A stretch of DNA of 64,000 bases from Mycolicibacterium stellerae (GCF_003719305.1 NZ_RARC01000006.1:173996-237995); one strand, 5' to 3'; shown: positions 8,579 to 20,707, numbered from the stretch's first letter. Numbers and translations: made by a program. The notes: generated by a model from the sequence alone, not told the origin.

Positions 8579-9643
8579 GTGGTGGGGCGAATTCCGGTCG
8601 TGGTCGATCCGCTGTGCGCGGAGCACGATCCGCAGGCGGAGATCTGGCTCGGTATGCGCACCCCGGCAAGCGAGGTCGCCGACCGCGTCACCGTCATCGA
8701 ATCGACGCTGCGTGAATTCGGCCATGAGGTCGTGCCCGCGCGCGAGTTCGACGACATCTGGCTGTCCCGTGTGCACTCCGCCGAACTGGTGGAGCACCTC
8801 GCGACCGTGTGGGACCGGTGGGTGCAGGGCCGCTATCCCGACCTCGGCGCGCAGCGGGTCGTGCCGTATCTGTTCCCCAGCGCCGAACTGCTGCACGGGC
8901 TTCCCGCGCGGAGGGCCACAGCGGTGCACGCGCAGGTCGGTACGTTCTGCTACGACACGATGACGCTCGTCGGCCCGGGCAGTTGGCGAGCGATCAGGGC
9001 CGCGACCCACGCCACGCGCACCGCGGTGGACCTCGTCGTTGCCGGCGCCCCTTGCGCTTACGCGCTGACCCGACCGCCGGGTCACCACGCCACCAGATCG
9101 GCCTACGGCGGGTCGTGCTACCTCAACAACGCCGCGATCGCCGCGCAGGCGCTGCGTGACGCCGATTTCGCCAAGGTCGCGGTCGTCGACATCGACGCCC
9201 ACCACGGCAACGGGACCCAGGCGATCTTCTACGAGCGGCCCGACGTGTTCACGGCCTCGGTTCACGTCGATCCGGGTGCGGGCTGGTTTCCACACCACGT
9301 CGGCTTCGTTTCGGAGGCAGGGCGCGACGCGGGACATGGTGCCAATCTCAACCAACCGCTCGCACCCGGATCCGGTGACGGGGCTTGGCTACCGTCCGTC
9401 GAGCGCGCCGCGGCTGCCGTCACCGTGTTCGGCGCGACCGCACTCGTCATCGCCCTCGGAGTGGATGCGGCGGTCGACGATCCCGAGAGTCCGCTGCAGG
9501 TGACCGTCGAGGGCTACCGACGGGCAGGCAATGTGCTGGCGGCGCTGGGTCTTCCGACAGTGGTAGTGCAGGAGGGCGGCTACCATCTGCCGACACTGGG
9601 CCGGTTGGTCGGTTCGGCGCTCGAGGGCCTCGGGTCTGGTTAG
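8579..9643 (+). CDS. Histone deacetylase-like amidohydrolase (acetylpolyamine amidohydrolase type)
   Basis: This zinc-dependent deacetylase of the HDAC superfamily has about 354 residues. The catalytic histidine pair is in RPPGHHA, zinc ligands are the Asp and His of VVDIDAHHGNG and the Asp of LGVDAAVDDP, and the transition-state-stabilising loop is VQEGGYH. Bacterial members of this length usually deacetylate acetylpolyamines or other small acetylated amines. The start is either GTG 8579 or GTG 8582; no ATG precedes the conserved region except under the divergent gene. It diverges from the P1 peptidase across only about 25 bp, so the two probably share a promoter region, linking it loosely to the same catabolic cluster. 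Confidence 0.86.
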   Translation: MVGRIPVVVDPLCAEHDPQAEIWLGMRTPASEVADRVTVIESTLREFGHEVVPAREFDDIWLSRVHSAELVEHLATVWDRWVQGRYPDLGAQRVVPYLFPSAELLHGLPARRATAVHAQVGTFCYDTMTLVGPGSWRAIRAATHATRTAVDLVVAGAPCAYALTRPPGHHATRSAYGGSCYLNNAAIAAQALRDADFAKVAVVDIDAHHGNGTQAIFYERPDVFTASVHVDPGAGWFPHHVGFVSEAGRDAGHGANLNQPLAPGSGDGAWLPSVERAAAAVTVFGATALVIALGVDAAVDDPESPLQVTVEGYRRAGNVLAALGLPTVVVQEGGYHLPTLGRLVGSALEGLGSG

Positions 9644-9652
9644 CATCTCCGC

Positions 9653-9709
9653 CGAGCGCTCATTCCTGTACAGAATTTGGCGCCGAAACCGTACAAGGCT
9701 GAGCGCTCG
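9653..9709. terminator. 57-bp coaxial interrupted palindrome between convergent genes
   Basis: Three nested inverted repeats share one centre near 9681. The outer arms are CGAGCGCTCA (9653-9662) and TGAGCGCTCG (9700-9709), the middle arms TGTAC (9667-9671) and GTACA (9691-9695), and the core is GGCGCC (9679-9684) flanked by TTT and AAA. It lies between the ends of the HDAC-like gene and nadE, so a bidirectional terminator is the simplest reading. No U-tract is present, as is common in mycobacteria. Confidence 0.6.
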
Positions 9710-9725
9710 ACGCGTTCGGGTCCGG

Positions 9726-11780
9726 CTAGTCCTCGGGTACCTCGCGTTCGATCTCGTCCAGCCAGGTTTTGGCCGACATGTCCGACGGCGCCCGCCAGTC
9801 ACCGCGCGGGGACAGCGAGCCGCCGTGGGACACCTTGGGGCCGTTCGGCACCGCGGACCTTTTGAACTGGGCGAACGAGTAGTACCGCTGCACAAAAACC
9901 TGCAACCAGTGCCGAATCTCCTTCAGCGAGAAGGACGGCCGCTTGTCGTCCGGGTAGCCCGTCGGCCAGTCCCCGTGCTCGGGATCGCGCCAGGCATGCC
10001 AGGCCAGGAAAGCAACCTTCGACGGCCGGAAGCCGTACCGAAGCACTTGAAACAGCGAGAAGTCCTGCAGCACATAGGGCCCGATTTTCGCCTCGCTGCT
10101 CTGGATCTCCTCGTCCTCACCCTGCGGCACCAACTCCGGGCTGATCTCGGTGTCCAGCACCGACATCAGCACCTCGTTGACCTGGTCGTCGAACTGCTTC
10201 GAAGCGACCACCCAGCGGATCAGATGCTGGATCAACGTCTTCGGCACACCGCCGTTGACGTTGTAGTGCGACATGTGATCGCCGACGCCGTATGTCGACC
10301 ATCCGAGGGCCAGCTCGGAGAGATCCCCTGTGCCGAGCACGATTCCGCCACGCTGGTTGGCAATCCGGAAGAGATAGTCGGTGCGCAGCCCGGCCTGCAC
10401 ATTCTCGAAGGTAACGTCATAGCGCTTCTCGCCGCGCGAGAACGGATGATCCATTTCGCGCAGCATCAGCTCAGCCGTCGCCTTGATGTCGAGTTCGGCG
10501 AAGGTGACCCCCAGCGCGTCGGCCAGCCTAATGGCGTTTCTCTTGGTGCGGTCGCCGGTGGCGAACCCGGGAAGGGTGAATGCCAGAATGTCGCTGCGCG
10601 GCCTGTCTTCCCGGTCCATCGCGCGGGCGGCGACGATCAGCGCATGGGTGGAGTCCAGGCCACCCGAAACGCCGATCACCGCCTTGGGGTAGTTCAGCGC
10701 GCGCAGCCGCTGCTCCAATCCCGACACCTGGATGTTGTAGGCCTCATAGCAATCCTGTTCCAGCCGTGAGGGATCTGAAGGGACGAATGGAAACCGCTCG
10801 ACCTCGCGGCGCAGGCCGATGTCACCGGCAGGCGGGTCGAGCTCGAACTCGATGCGACGGTATGACTCGGGGTCGATGCCGTGGTGCACCCGGTTGTCGT
10901 CGAAGGTGCCCATCCGCAGCCGTTCCGACCGAAGCAGCTCCAGATCGACATCGGCGACCGAGCGCCGCGCTCCCCTGGGAAAGCGCTCGGAGCCGGCCAA
11001 CTGGACACCGTTCTCCCAGATCATGGTCTGACCGTCCCACGCCAGATCGGTGGTCGACTCCCCCTCGCCCGCAGCGGCATACACGTATGCCGCAAGGCAC
11101 CGCGACGACGCCGAGCGCGCCAGTAGGCAGCGGTCCTCCGACCTGCCGATCGTGATGGGGCTGCCCGAAAGGTTCGCGAGCACGGTCGCGCCTGCGAGCG
11201 CGGCCTCTGAGCTGGGCGGAATCGGCACGAACATGTCCTCGCAGATCTCGACATGGAGAACGAAGCCGGGCAGATCGGCTGCGGCGAAGAGCAGATCGGG
11301 GCCGAAGGGCACCTCCGCGACGGCACCGCGCCGTCCGATCCGGATCACCCCGCGCAGGTCGTCGCCCGCCGCCATCTGGCGGCGCTCGTAGAACTCCCGA
11401 TAAGTCGGCAGGTAGGACTTCGGCGCGACGCCGAGCACCAGTCCGCGGTGAATGACGACGGCGGTGTTGTAGATGCGGTGCTGATGCCGCAACGGCGCAC
11501 CGACCACCAACACCGGCAGCAGGTCGACCGATGCCGTCACGATGTCGAGCAGCGCATCCTCGACGGCATCGAGCAGCGCATCCTGCAGCAGGATGTCCTC
11601 GATCGAATAGCCCGACAGCGTCAACTCGGGGAACACCGCAAGGCCGACGCCCTCGTCGTGGCATTCCCTGGCCACTTCCAACACCGATTCGGCATTGGCC
11701 GACGGCTCACCGATCGTGGTGCGCATCGTGCACGCGGCGACCCGGACAAAGCCCTGGCCATAGGCGCTATAGAAGTCCAT
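9726..11780 (-). CDS. nadE: Glutamine-dependent NAD(+) synthetase
   Basis: This cytosolic enzyme of 684 residues makes NAD+ from deamido-NAD, ATP and glutamine. The N-terminal nitrilase-type glutaminase domain carries the triad E52 (VFPELTLSG), K121 ([12 protein letters not shown]) and the Cys of HVEICEDMF. The C-terminal synthetase domain has the PP-loop [12 protein letters not shown]. With translation from ATG 11780 the triad numbering coincides with that of the M. tuberculosis enzyme; a GTG one codon upstream (11783) is the alternative. The sequence I recall for Rv2438c begins almost identically. It diverges from an isochorismatase-type hydrolase across 57 bp. Confidence 0.97.
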   Translation of the reverse strand: MDFYSAYGQGFVRVAACTMRTTIGEPSANAESVLEVARECHDEGVGLAVFPELTLSGYSIEDILLQDALLDAVEDALLDIVTASVDLLPVLVVGAPLRHQHRIYNTAVVIHRGLVLGVAPKSYLPTYREFYERRQMAAGDDLRGVIRIGRRGAVAEVPFGPDLLFAAADLPGFVLHVEICEDMFVPIPPSSEAALAGATVLANLSGSPITIGRSEDRCLLARSASSRCLAAYVYAAAGEGESTTDLAWDGQTMIWENGVQLAGSERFPRGARRSVADVDLELLRSERLRMGTFDDNRVHHGIDPESYRRIEFELDPPAGDIGLRREVERFPFVPSDPSRLEQDCYEAYNIQVSGLEQRLRALNYPKAVIGVSGGLDSTHALIVAARAMDREDRPRSDILAFTLPGFATGDRTKRNAIRLADALGVTFAELDIKATAELMLREMDHPFSRGEKRYDVTFENVQAGLRTDYLFRIANQRGGIVLGTGDLSELALGWSTYGVGDHMSHYNVNGGVPKTLIQHLIRWVVASKQFDDQVNEVLMSVLDTEISPELVPQGEDEEIQSSEAKIGPYVLQDFSLFQVLRYGFRPSKVAFLAWHAWRDPEHGDWPTGYPDDKRPSFSLKEIRHWLQVFVQRYYSFAQFKRSAVPNGPKVSHGGSLSPRGDWRAPSDMSAKTWLDEIEREVPED

Positions 11781-11837
11781 CACCTTCTATTGTCGCTTGT
11801 GAAGTGTCATAAACCGGTCACGGGGTATCAACGATTC

Positions 11838-12377
11838 ATGAGTGACACCGCTGTGCTCGTGATCGACATGCTCAACAACTACCGGCACGAAGATGCCGAG
11901 AAGCTGGCGCCGAGCGTCGCTGACATCATCGAACCCATCGCCGAGCTCATCTCTGCGGCGCACAAGCGGGACGACGTCGACCTCATCTACGTCAACGACA
12001 ACTACGGCGACTTCACCGCCAGTCAGGACGACCTTGTTCGTCAGGCGCTCGAGGGTGAGCGACCCGACCTGGTCAAGCCGATCGTCCCCAAAGAGGGTGT
12101 GCGATTTCTGCAGAAGGTCCGACACAGCGCGTTTTATGCCACCGCGCTGGCGTATTCGTTGCGCCAGCTGGAGCCCAAGCGGTTGATCCTCACCGGACAG
12201 GTCACCGAGCAGTGCATCCTTTACACCGCGCTGGACGCCTATGTGCGCCACTTTCCGGTCACCGTGCCTCCCGACGCCGTCGCTCACATCGACGCCGACC
12301 TCGGCGAGGCGGCATTGCGGATGATGGAGGAGAACATGGGTGCCGAGATCGTGCCAGCGCGGAAGTGCCTGAACTGA
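11838..12377 (+). CDS. Isochorismatase/nicotinamidase superfamily cysteine hydrolase
   Basis: This 179-residue protein has the isochorismatase-like hydrolase fold. The catalytic triad can be assigned as the Asp of VLVIDMLNNY, the Lys of FLQKVRHSAF and the Cys of GQVTEQCILYT. The same superfamily contains nicotinamidase and assorted amidases, and the specific activity cannot be read from the motif. The start is ATG 11838; the open frame continues upstream only as the shadow of nadE. Its position, divergent from NAD synthetase and two genes before a sirtuin, is compatible with a role in pyridine nucleotide turnover, but it is not a typical PncA in sequence. Metal-binding histidines of PncA are not obvious. 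Confidence 0.82.
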   Translation: MSDTAVLVIDMLNNYRHEDAEKLAPSVADIIEPIAELISAAHKRDDVDLIYVNDNYGDFTASQDDLVRQALEGERPDLVKPIVPKEGVRFLQKVRHSAFYATALAYSLRQLEPKRLILTGQVTEQCILYTALDAYVRHFPVTVPPDAVAHIDADLGEAALRMMEENMGAEIVPARKCLN

Positions 12378-12492
12378 CATCGGTGACGGTGTGGTGTTGG
12401 TCTGCAGTTCGCCCGCAGGCATCGTGCCCGCTTCGGGGATTTTCCCTCCATCGCCCATGGTTAGGCGATACCCGCCGGATCCTGGAGGAATC

Positions 12493-13062
12493 GTGAACAA
12501 GCTTGCCGTTCAACGTCAGTCGCGTCTCTTGCTGCCCGAGCTCTCGCACCTCGTCACTGGCCTGCCCGCGTTCGCCGGTCTTCGGCCGCTCTTCGAGAAC
12601 CACGTTCTGCGCCTCGAGGACGAAACCAAGGAGGGAATCTATGAGGTGCGCGTCGAGCTGCCGGGCGTCGATCCGGTCGAGGACGTCGAGGTCACGGTTC
12701 GCGAGGGCCGGCTGACGATCAGGGCCGTGCGGACGCGTACCGCCGAGTCGACCGGGCTTTCCGAGTTCTCCTACGGATCCTTCAGCCGAACCGTGCCGCT
12801 GCCTGCGGATGCCGACGAGGACGACATCAGCGCCACCTACGACAGGGGCATCCTGACCGTTTCGGTGCCGATGTCCGACGCGGAGCCGGTTGAGAGGCAT
12901 GTCGAGGTGTACGAGATCGCACCCCTCGATGAGGACCTCGATGAGGACGAGGAAATCGACGACGCGTTGGACGACGACGACGACGCGTTGGATGACGACG
13001 ACGACGCCCCGACCGGGCAGTCGCAGAGCGAGGATCAGCCGCAACACGACCAGGGCGCCTGA
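12493..13062 (+). CDS. Hsp20/alpha-crystallin family small heat shock protein with acidic tail
   Basis: This ATP-independent chaperone has 189 residues. The alpha-crystallin domain spans roughly residues 35-125, with GIYEVRVELPGVD, the central SYGSFSRTVPLP and the diagnostic ATYDRGILTVSVP. The start is GTG 12493, preceded by a good ribosome binding site GGAGG; open frame further upstream has none. The C-terminus is an unusual highly acidic tail in which ALDDDDD-type units are tandemly repeated before a Gln/Ser-rich end. Such tails are not part of the conserved domain and vary in length. A sirtuin gene begins 18 bp later, so the two may be cotranscribed. Confidence 0.9.
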   Translation: MNKLAVQRQSRLLLPELSHLVTGLPAFAGLRPLFENHVLRLEDETKEGIYEVRVELPGVDPVEDVEVTVREGRLTIRAVRTRTAESTGLSEFSYGSFSRTVPLPADADEDDISATYDRGILTVSVPMSDAEPVERHVEVYEIAPLDEDLDEDEEIDDALDDDDDALDDDDDAPTGQSQSEDQPQHDQGA

Positions 13063-13080
13063 TCGCCTACCCTCGATGGG

Positions 13081-13914
13081 GTGCAAGCCCCCGAACTCGT
13101 CACCCTGCTGCAGGGACGCCGGGTAGCGGTGCTCACCGGCGCGGGAATGTCCACCGACTCGGGGATCCCCGACTACCGAGGGCCGGACTCGCCGCCGAGC
13201 AACCCGATGACAATTCGGCAATTCACCTCCGACCCGGTGTTTCGGCAGCGGTACTGGGCCCGTAACCATGTGGGTTGGCGTCACATGGACGACACGCTGC
13301 CGAATGCCGGTCACCGTGCGCTGGCGGCGCTCGAGCATTCCGGCGTGGTTTCGGGCGTCATCACCCAGAACGTCGACCTGCTGCACACGAAGGCAGGCAC
13401 CCGCAACGTCATCAACCTGCACGGCACCTACGCCGAGGTGATCTGCCTGGACTGCGGCCACACCATGACGCGCGCCGCGCTGGCCGAGATGCTCGAAGCC
13501 GCCAACCCCGGTTTCGCCGAACGCGCCGAGGCGGTCGGCGGCATCGCGGTCGCTCCCGACGCCGACGCAGTCGTCGGCGACACGTCGTCGTTCACGATCA
13601 TCGACTGCACCGAATGCGGCGGCATGCTCAAACCCAACATCGTCTACTTCGGTGAAAGTGTGCCGAAAGACCGTGTGGCGCACGCATATACGATGGTCGA
13701 CGAGGCCGATACACTGTTGGTGGCCGGCTCGTCGCTGACGGTGTTCTCCGGATTCCGCTTCGTGCGGCACGCGGCCGGACTGGGCATTCCGGTCGCGATC
13801 ATCAACCGCGGGCGCACCCGCGGCGACGACCTGGCGACCGTCAAGATCGACACCGGCTGCTCCCCCATGCTCGCGCTGCTTTCCGACGAGCTCCCGATCG
13901 TGATGAGCGCATGA
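13081..13914 (+). CDS. Sir2 family NAD-dependent protein deacylase
   Basis: This sirtuin of 277 residues removes acyl groups from lysines using NAD+. It shows GAGMSTDSGIPDYRG, the substrate/NAD motif TQNVDLLHTKAG with catalytic His in NLHGTYAEV, and two Cys pairs (CLDCG and CTECG) that hold structural zinc. NIVYFGESVP and VAGSSLTVFSG complete the Rossmann part. The GAGMSTDSGIPDYRG form and insertion between Cys pairs resemble class II (SIRT4-like) bacterial sirtuins. The start is GTG 13081 since no better codon lies between it and the Hsp20 stop. It overlaps the next gene by 4 bp (ATGA). Confidence 0.93.
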   Translation: MQAPELVTLLQGRRVAVLTGAGMSTDSGIPDYRGPDSPPSNPMTIRQFTSDPVFRQRYWARNHVGWRHMDDTLPNAGHRALAALEHSGVVSGVITQNVDLLHTKAGTRNVINLHGTYAEVICLDCGHTMTRAALAEMLEAANPGFAERAEAVGGIAVAPDADAVVGDTSSFTIIDCTECGGMLKPNIVYFGESVPKDRVAHAYTMVDEADTLLVAGSSLTVFSGFRFVRHAAGLGIPVAIINRGRTRGDDLATVKIDTGCSPMLALLSDELPIVMSA

Positions 13915-14543
13915 ACACGCCCAGTCCACCTGGGCTGCTGAATCGGATTCGGCCCAAAACCTGCCCCGCCGACGAGCGTTGGTCGCTGAGCATCGGCGAC
14001 GTCATCGCCGACGCGGTGAACGCGCCGGGTCCGGTGCGCTCAGCAGTGGGCCTGCTCAATCACTTCGGCGGCGTAGCGATCAGCGGGCAGTCCGTCGAGT
14101 TCGACGGCGACGACGTCGACTGGTCCGACGTGACCGACATCCGCACCCGCAATCTCGTTGGCTACCTGCTCTCCGATGCGATCGACAAGCAGGTCGGCAA
14201 GCTCCCGCTGCCGCGGCTTCCCGGGCGCGGGCTGTTGCTCGACGCGGCAGGGGCTGCGGTGCTCACCGCGCTTGTCGCGGTGGCCGGGAAACAGCTCCAA
14301 GAGGGCCTACTCGATATCCGGATACCGGCGGAGGTGCACTACCGCGGGATGCTGCGCGGCAAGGAGCTGTCCCCTGGTGTGCTCGCCGCGCTTGTGCTGA
14401 TCGATCCTGCGGTGCGCGAGTGCCTTCAGGAGACGGCCCGCACACACGGCGTCGAGGTGCTGCCCTCCGACGACGACCCCATCGACGCGGCTGCGGACCG
14501 CGCAGACCGCATCAAGTCAGCCATCGCCAAGCTCACATCGTGA
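13911..14543 (+). CDS. Conserved hypothetical protein coupled to the sirtuin gene
   Basis: I do not recognise this 210-residue protein. It starts at ATG 13911, overlapping the sirtuin stop by 4 bp, which together with a full-length open frame and GC-rich third positions supports real coding. There is no signal peptide. A moderately hydrophobic Ala/Leu-rich stretch (residues about 105-120, LLLDAAGAAVLTALVAVAG) could be a helix in a soluble fold or a membrane contact. The C-terminus is acidic then basic. Coupling suggests a function linked to the sirtuin, for example a substrate or regulator. Its stop lies 8 bp from that of the convergent proB, leaving no room for a separate terminator. Confidence 0.75.
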   Translation: MNTPSPPGLLNRIRPKTCPADERWSLSIGDVIADAVNAPGPVRSAVGLLNHFGGVAISGQSVEFDGDDVDWSDVTDIRTRNLVGYLLSDAIDKQVGKLPLPRLPGRGLLLDAAGAAVLTALVAVAGKQLQEGLLDIRIPAEVHYRGMLRGKELSPGVLAALVLIDPAVRECLQETARTHGVEVLPSDDDPIDAAADRADRIKSAIAKLTS

Positions 14544-14551
14544 TTTCGCTA

Positions 14552-15652
14552 CTAGACGGCGACGAGATCGTCGGCGTGCACTGCCGGACGGCGCATTTCG
14601 GCGGGCAGATCCGACGTCGACCGGCCGAGCATCATCGCGAGTTCCGCGGCGTCGTAGGCGACCACGCCGCGGGCCACCATCGCCTCGTCGGGTGCGCACA
14701 GGTCGACAACGTCGCCACCGTGAAATCGTCCCGACACCGCCGTGATGCCGGCGGGCAGCAGTGAGCGGCGCTGCTTGACCACCGCGCGCACCGCGCCATC
14801 GTCGAGGGTCAGCGCGCCCGCCGACTCGGCGGCGTAGCGGACCCAGAAGCGACGCGCCGACATGCGCTCCGGCCGGGGTGCGAAGACGGTGCCGACCGAC
14901 GCGTCGACCAGCGCGGTGGCGGCGTCTGACGCGGCGGCCAACAGCACCGGCACACCCGCATCCGACGCCAGCAGGGCCGCGGACAGCTTCGACGCCATCC
15001 CGCCGGTGCCGAGGTGACTGCCGCGACCCGCGATCACGCCGTCGAGGTCGGCGGGGCCTGCGACCTCAGCGATGAACTGAGCGTTGCCCTTTCGCGGATC
15101 CGAGTCGTACAGACCGTCAACATCAGACAGCAGCACCAGGGCATCCGCCCCGGTGAGGTGGGCGACCAGCGCAGAGAGCCGGTCGTTGTCGCCGAACCGG
15201 ATCTCGTTGGTGGCGACGGTGTCGTTCTCGTTGACGATCGCGACCGCGTGAAGCGAACGCAACCGATCGAGCGTGCGCTGGGCGTTGGTGTGCTGCACCC
15301 GCATCGAGATGTCGTGCGCGGTCAAAAGCACCTGCCCGACCGTCCGGTGGTACCGGGCGAACGCCGAGTTCCACGAGTTGATCAGCGCGACCTGGCCGAC
15401 GCTGGCCGCGGCCTGCTTGGTGGCCAGGTCGGCGGGCCGCTTGGTCAGCCGCAATGGTTCGATGCCTGCGGCGATGGCACCCGACGAAACGATCACGACG
15501 TCCGACCCGGCCTTCATTCGCGCCTCGATGGCATCGGCGAGCGTCGCGAGCCTGTTCGTGTCGAAAACACCGGACGGCGTCGTCAAAGCGGTGGTACCGA
15601 TCTTGACGACGACGCTGCGTGCGGTCCGGACGGCGTCCCGGTGGCTGCTCAC
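14552..15652 (-). CDS. proB: Glutamate 5-kinase
   Basis: This enzyme phosphorylates L-glutamate to gamma-glutamyl phosphate, the first step of proline synthesis. The 366-residue protein has the amino acid kinase fold with [10 protein letters not shown] at the start, [27 protein letters not shown] for substrate binding, and [11 protein letters not shown], followed by a C-terminal PUA domain (about residues 275-355). The start is GTG 15652, which overlaps the obg stop as GTGA, so it is translationally coupled to obg. This rplU-rpmA-obg-proB arrangement matches M. tuberculosis Rv2442c-Rv2439c. proA is not adjacent here. Confidence 0.97.
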   Translation of the reverse strand: MSSHRDAVRTARSVVVKIGTTALTTPSGVFDTNRLATLADAIEARMKAGSDVVIVSSGAIAAGIEPLRLTKRPADLATKQAAASVGQVALINSWNSAFARYHRTVGQVLLTAHDISMRVQHTNAQRTLDRLRSLHAVAIVNENDTVATNEIRFGDNDRLSALVAHLTGADALVLLSDVDGLYDSDPRKGNAQFIAEVAGPADLDGVIAGRGSHLGTGGMASKLSAALLASDAGVPVLLAAASDAATALVDASVGTVFAPRPERMSARRFWVRYAAESAGALTLDDGAVRAVVKQRRSLLPAGITAVSGRFHGGDVVDLCAPDEAMVARGVVAYDAAELAMMLGRSTSDLPAEMRRPAVHADDLVAV

Positions 15653-17088
15653 GGCTGCTGCTCCCGGCGTGCCTTGCGGGCCCTTTTGCGTTCGTCGGCA
15701 CCGACCCGGTCGGTTTGTTCCAGCCGGGTGTCGGTGCCGCGGCCCGACAACGGCACGTCGATGCCCGCGGGCGTCTGCGGCTCCCAGTCGAAGGTCATGT
15801 CACCGATGGTGACGGCGCAGCCGGCCTTGGCGCCCAGCCGCAGCAATTCGTCCTCGACGCCGAGGCGGGCCAGCCGGTCGCCGAGGTAGCCGACGGCCTC
15901 GTCGTTGGTGAAGTCGGTTTGCGCAACCCATCGTTCGGGCCGGACACCGTGTACGAGGAAGCCGCCATCGCCGTCGGATTCGACGGTGAATCCGCTCTCG
16001 TCGACGGGTATCGGCCGGATCACCGGACGCCGCGGCACGATCTCGGGCTGCGCGGCCCGGTACCGCGACACCAGATCCCACAGCGCGAACGTCAACGGTC
16101 GCAGCCCCTCCCGGCTGACGGTGGAGACCTCGAACACCGGCCAGCCGTAGCGTCGGTCGATCTCCTCACGGACGAAGTCGGCGAGTTCACGGGCTTCGGG
16201 CACGTCGATCTTGTTGAGCACCACCGCGCGAGGCCGCTCGGCGAGATCACCGAGCGTCGTATCACCCTGCAGGGTTGGCGTGTACGCGGCGAGTTCGGCC
16301 TCCAACGCGTCGATATCGGAGATCGGGTCGCGACCCGGCTCGAGAGTGGCGCAGTCGACCACGTGCACCAGCACCGCGCACCGCTCGATGTGCCGCAGGA
16401 AGTCCAGCCCGAGGCCGCGCCCCTGGGACGCACCCGGAATCAATCCGGGCACATCGGCGACCGTGAAGGTGTGCTCGCCGGCCGAGACCACGCCGAGATT
16501 CGGGACCAACGTGGTGAACGGGTAGTCCGCGATCTTCGGTTTGGCCGCCGAGATCACCGAGACCAGTGACGACTTGCCCGCCGAGGGGAACCCGATCAGG
16601 CCGACGTCGGCGACCGTCTTCAGCTCGAGCATCAGATCGCGGGCCTGGCCCTTCTCGCCAAGCAGTGCGAAGCCGGGTGCCTTGCGGGCCCGCGAGGCCA
16701 GTGCGGCGTTCCCGAGGCCGCCCCGTCCGCCTGCGGCCGCCTCAAACCGGGTGCCTGCGCCGACCAGGTCGGCCAGCAGCCGACCCTTCTCGTCGAGGAT
16801 GACGGTGCCGTCGGGCACCTTCACTTCCAGGTCGCCGCCCGCGGCGCCGTCGCGGTTGCTGCCCGCGCCCTGCTTGCCAGACGGCGCGACGACATGAGGG
16901 TGGAAGTGCAAGTCGAGCAGCGTGTGCACCTGAGGATCGACGACGAGCACCACACTGCCGCCTCGCCCGCCGTTGCCGCCGTCAGGGCCGCCAAGGGGCT
17001 TGAACTTTTCGCGATGGACCGAGGCGCAACCGTTACCGCCGTTGCCCGCGCGTGTGTGGATGACGACGCGGTCGACGAACCGGGGCAT
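15649..17088 (-). CDS. obg: Obg family ribosome-associated GTPase
   Basis: This essential GTPase of 479 residues is involved in late 50S subunit assembly and stress signalling. The Gly-rich Obg fold occupies the first 158 residues or so ([25 protein letters not shown]). The G domain follows with G1 [10 protein letters not shown]3 DVPG and G4 NKID. A C-terminal OCT domain and a basic tail ([10 protein letters not shown]) close the protein. The ATG at 17088 is preceded by a strong GAGGAGGAAT ribosome binding site. It sits directly downstream of rpmA and rplU, the standard bacterial ribosomal protein/Obg operon, with a hairpin in the gap. Confidence 0.97.
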   Translation of the reverse strand: MPRFVDRVVIHTRAGNGGNGCASVHREKFKPLGGPDGGNGGRGGSVVLVVDPQVHTLLDLHFHPHVVAPSGKQGAGSNRDGAAGGDLEVKVPDGTVILDEKGRLLADLVGAGTRFEAAAGGRGGLGNAALASRARKAPGFALLGEKGQARDLMLELKTVADVGLIGFPSAGKSSLVSVISAAKPKIADYPFTTLVPNLGVVSAGEHTFTVADVPGLIPGASQGRGLGLDFLRHIERCAVLVHVVDCATLEPGRDPISDIDALEAELAAYTPTLQGDTTLGDLAERPRAVVLNKIDVPEARELADFVREEIDRRYGWPVFEVSTVSREGLRPLTFALWDLVSRYRAAQPEIVPRRPVIRPIPVDESGFTVESDGDGGFLVHGVRPERWVAQTDFTNDEAVGYLGDRLARLGVEDELLRLGAKAGCAVTIGDMTFDWEPQTPAGIDVPLSGRGTDTRLEQTDRVGADERKRARKARREQQP

Positions 17089-17115
17089 CGGCTATTCCTC
17101 CTCTCGCCGAAACGA

Positions 17116-17156
17116 ACATTTGGGCGTGAAAGTGCGAGAAGCCCACGCCCAAACGT
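17116..17156 (-). terminator. Intra-operon hairpin between rpmA and obg
   Basis: Arms ACATTTGGGCGTG (17116-17128) and CACGCCCAAACGT (17144-17156) are complementary in 12 of 13 positions with a 15-nt loop. It sits in the 85-bp gap between rpmA and obg, upstream of the obg ribosome binding site. It may be a partial terminator or a processing/stability element that lowers obg expression relative to the ribosomal proteins. Function is inferred only from position. Confidence 0.45.
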
Positions 17157-17173
17157 CGATCTCGACGCGAGTG

Positions 17174-17440
17174 CTAGGCCTCCGAGGCCGACGGCTCCAC
17201 GATGCTGACCGTCTTGCGGCCACGCTTGAGGCCGAACTCGACGGAGCCGGCAGCCTTGGCGAACAGGGTGTCGTCGCCGCCGCGGCCGACGTTGACGCCG
17301 GGGTGGAAGTGGGTGCCACGCTGGCGGACGATGATCTCGCCGGCCTTGACGACCTGGCCGCCGAACCGCTTGACACCCAGCCGCTGGGAGTTGGAATCCC
17401 GACCGTTACGTGAGCTGGAAGCGCCCTTCTTGTGTGCCAT
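17174..17440 (-). CDS. rpmA: 50S ribosomal protein L27
   Basis: This is the 88-residue L27 of the large subunit, whose N-terminus reaches the peptidyl transferase centre. The sequence begins [16 protein letters not shown] and contains [22 protein letters not shown], both diagnostic. There is no cleavable N-terminal extension of the Firmicutes kind. It follows rplU by 44 bp on the minus strand and precedes obg, so all are likely cotranscribed from a promoter upstream of rplU. Confidence 0.99.
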   Translation of the reverse strand: MAHKKGASSSRNGRDSNSQRLGVKRFGGQVVKAGEIIVRQRGTHFHPGVNVGRGGDDTLFAKAAGSVEFGLKRGRKTVSIVEPSASEA

Positions 17441-17484
17441 TTATTGACTCCCGCTGGATTCTTGGTTCTTCGCCTTGCGGCTCA

Positions 17485-17796
17485 TCACTTGATGCCGGTG
17501 ACCTTGAGGACCGTCAGACGCTGACGGTGACCCTGGCGCTTGTGGTAGCCGGTCTTGTTCTTGAACTTATGGATGCGGATCTTGGGGCCCTTGGTGTGCT
17601 CGAGCACCTCGGCGGCGACGGCGACCTTCTCCAGGTCCTTGGCGTCGCTGGTGACCTTGGCGCCGTCGACCACGAGGGCGACGGGCAGCGACACCTTGGC
17701 GCCGGGCTCACCCTCGAGTTTCTCAACCTTGACCACGTCACCGACGGCGACTTTGTACTGCTTGCCGCCGGTCTTGACGATTGCGTACGTCGCCAT
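17485..17796 (-). CDS. rplU: 50S ribosomal protein L21
   Basis: This is the 103-residue L21, a 23S rRNA-binding protein of the large subunit. It begins [16 protein letters not shown], and the C-terminal [16 protein letters not shown] is the RNA-binding signature of the family. It is the first gene of the rplU-rpmA-obg-proB operon. The 160-bp region upstream, to the end of rne, must hold the operon promoter and leader. Confidence 0.99.
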   Translation of the reverse strand: MATYAIVKTGGKQYKVAVGDVVKVEKLEGEPGAKVSLPVALVVDGAKVTSDAKDLEKVAVAAEVLEHTKGPKIRIHKFKNKTGYHKRQGHRQRLTVLKVTGIK

Positions 17797-17956
17797 CGTT
17801 CCTCTGCTCTCTGGGCGCGCGCCACCGGGTGGTGCGCGAGCGGGTCTGGGTGCGGAGCCGCGGTGGGCCCGCTGTCATCGGCATCAGCCGAAAGACAACT
17901 GGTCAAGAGTACGTGAGACGCGCCTAAGGGGTCAAATCACCGCAGGTCACGATGGG
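17797..17956 (-). promoter_or_regulatory. rplU operon leader and rne 3' region
   Basis: This 160-bp gap holds no open gene. Near 17819-17837, GCGCCACC and a following GGTGGTGCGC can form a stem just ahead of rplU, a possible leader structure for ribosomal protein control. I could not assign a confident -10/-35 pair. The rne 3' end probably also terminates here. Confidence 0.35.

Positions 17957-20707
<2,751 letters not shown>

Noticed and set aside
12259..13929. Minus-strand frame of 556 codons opposite Hsp20 and sirtuin
   Set aside because: Shadow of two genes with clear family motifs on the plus strand.
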